64,000 nt of DNA, taken from assembly GCA_905221615.1 (NCBI GenBank), contig CAJNDT010000001.1:3158765-3222764 (forward strand). The letters are read 5' to 3'. Shown here piece after piece: positions 61,458 to 64,000 of the stretch. The stretch's first letter is position 1. Every line of letters starts with the position of its first letter. The notes under the pieces are model-generated. The model was not told the origin of the DNA. It worked only from the letters and a program-made list of their open reading frames with translations, and did no database searches. The position numbers and the translations under genes were made by a program. The DNA comes from Symbiodinium sp. CCMP2592 (taxonomy: Eukaryota; Sar; Dinophyceae; Suessiales; Symbiodiniaceae).

Positions 61458-61488
<31 letters not shown>

Positions 61489-61510
61489 AACTACTACTAC
61501 GATGACTGCT
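61300..61510. repeat. CAT, CTG and CTA trinucleotide microsatellites
   Basis: Successive runs of CAT, CTG and CTA triplets, with low-complexity frames in all registers. It lies just after the methyltransferase stop codon. Confidence 0.9.
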
Positions 61511-61519
61511 ACTACTGCC

Positions 61520-63120
61520 AATGCTAATGGAAATGCTGCTGTGAATAGTAATGCTAATGCCAATGCGACTGCTCATGCCAATGCTTTTGGTATGTTGCAC
61601 GCGCTGATGTAGTCGTATCTTCATAATTTTGATCAGCTTGTACGTTTAAGACCCATGGAATGCTTATGAAGCCAAACATGCCGAACCCGGTGCAAGCTTA
61701 AACTGCACCATGGCACGTAGAAGCAAACCCCTTGAACCCTGGACGCCAATAGCCGAACAGAGCCTAGACCCTCTCCCCTGACTGCCCTGAGCACAACGGG
61801 TCCCGAGGAGTCCATTGTGCCCGGGCGAACAAGCATGCGGAGGAGGGTCATATTCTTCTCTTTTGGTTCGGCGTGCGCTTGCATGCTGCAGCCCAAACTG
61901 CTTGCATGCCCATGATACTCTAGGTACTCATTTAGTTTTATACCTCAAAGGCTGGCATGTTGCTCCTAAGATGGTTGGGGGCGGGGCCAAGGCGCCCAGT
62001 TTTCTGTTGCTCAAATTCGCGAACCTTTCCCTGTAGCGGCTTCGACCTGCTGGGGTCTTGAAGCAGAGGTGCAGAGGTGCACCGAGCCCGAAAATTTCCA
62101 TGCCTGAGTACCTCCTCACAGCCACGGCTAAGCATTTCAAAGAGCGCTCCTCCGCATGTCAGCAGAGCCTTAGTGAGAATTTGTAAAGGCACCTCGTTCA
62201 CTAGCTGCTTGATGTTTGGGTTGTGCTCTCCAAGCTGCAGGGGACGTCTGGTGTACTGTGCAGGGTGAATGGCGAGAGCTCCTCGTTGGCTTTGCTAGCA
62301 TCTTGGTGCCCACTGGTTCAGACATCCCAAGCTTCTCTCCGAAGGATGTGACACAGTTGACGCGGGCTGGAACCTCAGTGATCACACACCATTGGTCATG
62401 AGCTTCTCTTGCACAGACTCGATGCCTCAAGCTGCGGGACTTGTACACCACAAGCACGAGACATGAACTCGCCGAGATGGCTGATCGCGGGGATCCGCCT
62501 CCGTTGCGGCGCCGGCATGTTTTTTGGCATTTTGGAGGTCTCGGAATTGTATCTGGTCAAGCTCTTGATCATGCCATATCAAGCCAGAACTAACATGTTC
62601 GTCTCATTTGGCTTCAAGGATTTGAAGTGCATGTTTGTCGGAGCTCACAGGATATAATGCAGTGCCAAAGCATCGTGGCAGCAGGGCCCTTGACACACAT
62701 GCCCTCGAAGCTGCGCTGCATGGGAAGGCATCTTCTCCGTCGGTGCCTGCAGCGAATCTGCGATCTTGAGACTTGGCAGCAGAAAAACCTGGGACGTGTG
62801 TTGCCGTGGTGGCACATGCTGCCTTTGTCAGACGTGTGTCGTCTTGCCTTCATCATTGCTACATTTCTGCATGAGATTTTGATACGGCTATCTTCATGTT
62901 CATTCATGTTGTTGCTCTGATGCTCCTCTTCTTGTCGGTGACAGCATTGTCTTGCGTCTGCTGGTCAGCTGCTGGTCGTTCTCACTACATTGCTTGATGC
63001 TATACTTACTTACTTCATAATTGCTTGCCTTGTTGCTGTCAGTACGACGGTCTGTGATTGATATGCTTAGCAATTTCCATGTGCAGTTATTGCAGTATTG
63101 CTCGCATGCAGTATTGCTCG
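61520..63120. other. Host DNA, no supported gene
   Basis: A frame around 62,460-62,657 (RWLIAGIRLRCGAGMFFGIL) looks partly coding but has no recognised motif or defined splice sites. Nothing else could be supported. Confidence 0.4.
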
Positions 63121-63129
63121 CATCAGATA

Positions 63130-63313
63130 CACAACCGTCCTCACCGTCATCATGACCATGATCATCCTTATCTCCATCCCCATCATGATCACGATCATCA
63201 TCATCACCATCATCATCATCATCGTCTTTTTTGTTCTTATGCAACTTTTCCTCATCACCGTCATCACCGTCATCATCATCATCATCGTCATCATCGTCAT
63301 TCTCAAACGCAGC

Positions 63314-63349
<36 letters not shown>

Positions 63350-63420
63350 GTCATCATCATCCTCATCCTCACAAGTATCCTCGTCGTCATCATCATCGTC
63401 GTCATCATCAGCCATACCAT
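63130..63420. repeat. Long CAT/ATC microsatellite
   Basis: Almost 300 bases of CAT/ATC/TCA units with scattered CGT and CCT. The acidic Asp-run frame on the minus strand and the Ser, His and Ile-run frames on the plus strand are repeat artefacts. Confidence 0.95.
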
Positions 63421-64000
63421 TAACAGCATCACCAGCAGATACCTTCGTGCACCTAGTCCTAAACTTCCGGCCATACCATCGAAACCTGAACACCTTTTCG
63501 AATCGCCATTCCGGCTAAACAGCCGAGCCCTGGATACCGAAGCCTAAAGCTCCAAGCCCCGAACACGCCAAAGTCTCGGCCTCAGGAGATAAGTTCCTCG
63601 GGCGGCGATGCCCTTCTTTGGATGGTCGTGGGCTGAACCGAGTTGGATGGTTTCGGATTATAGATTTTGGGCGCACATTCGTTTTAGACACTCAAGATGC
63701 TAGCTTTCGGACCCGATGTCCACGGCAACTCATCTAGTTTGGCGGATGGGGGTTTGTTCCAAGTCGGTTGGAGCGCAACCTGTCTGTTCCCGCTGTCATG
63801 GTCCTTCTCAGCAGTCCTATCTCTCCTCAGCCAGATGCTGCAACGTCACGGCAGTTCTGCAGGTCTCCCCTGTATTGGAGGCTGCGCGGCGGCAGTTGAT
63901 GCAGGCAGAGTACGGTATGAGCGTTTGGAACTTCAAGTCTGAGTTTATTTGTCAGTGTTCGATCCGCGGACAAGGGATGATCAAATAATCTGCAGCCCCG
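63421..64000. other. Host DNA, no supported gene
   Basis: No exon or repeat that I can support. Confidence 0.4.

Noticed and set aside
62900-63493. Asp-rich acidic protein of 197 codons
   Set aside because: Translation of the CAT/ATC microsatellite.

Overview
The window looks like nuclear DNA of a dinoflagellate. Support: sparse coding at both ends, short exons separated by long introns, degenerate TTTAGG-type repeats, many trinucleotide microsatellites, and recognisable dinoflagellate-style gene families (ubiquitin-like plus RCC1-type propeller; a 2OG-oxygenase-like fold). Species cannot be named from sequence alone. All protein family calls rest on motif reading; no search was run.

Layout. 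Positions 1-18,849: host DNA with microsatellites and a set of minus-strand coiled-coil exons (7.8-15.6 kb). Positions 18,850-50,027: one nested insertion. Its outer shell is a foldback element with long inverted arms (left arm 18,850-19,047 continuing at 45,774 to about 47,130; right arm about 48,150-50,027). Into the left arm a 26.7-kb composite has inserted (19,048-45,766), flanked by CTTCAGC on both sides. The composite is two nearly identical 770-bp elements with long terminal inverted repeats, in the same orientation, enclosing a GC-rich 25.2-kb core (19,820-44,996). Positions 50,028-64,000: host DNA with parts of two plus-strand genes, a dCache-type receptor (53.0-56.0 kb) and a class I methyltransferase (60.0-61.2 kb).

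The core is an integrated double-stranded DNA virus of the polinton-like kind. Minus strand, 20.5-25.0 kb: family-B DNA polymerase joined to an SF1 helicase with an HNH nuclease module inside, and a small possible ssDNA-binding protein. Plus strand, 25.0-36.0 kb: membrane peptide, A32-like packaging ATPase, penton/minor-capsid-like protein, AT-hook protein, two small unknowns, a 2H-phosphoesterase-like protein, an Ala/Gly-rich protein, a capsid-like protein, a 1,301-residue fibre ending in an S74 self-cleaving chaperone, and an rve-type integrase. Minus strand, 36.2-43.3 kb: an accessory block with an SF3-like ATPase carrying Ser-Glu-Pro repeats and a ubiquitin-like/RCC1 protein. A 2OG-oxygenase-like gene closes the right end. 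Two copies of a second foldback repeat family (24.1 and 36.9 kb), in opposite orientation, bracket the morphogenesis block.

Replication (polymerase-helicase, SF3-like ATPase), packaging (A32 ATPase), virion building (capsid, minor capsid, fibre) and integration (rve) are all represented, so the ancestor was probably a complete virus. This copy carries several frameshifts and an apparently shortened capsid gene, so it is probably decaying, unless some of the single-base shifts are assembly errors.
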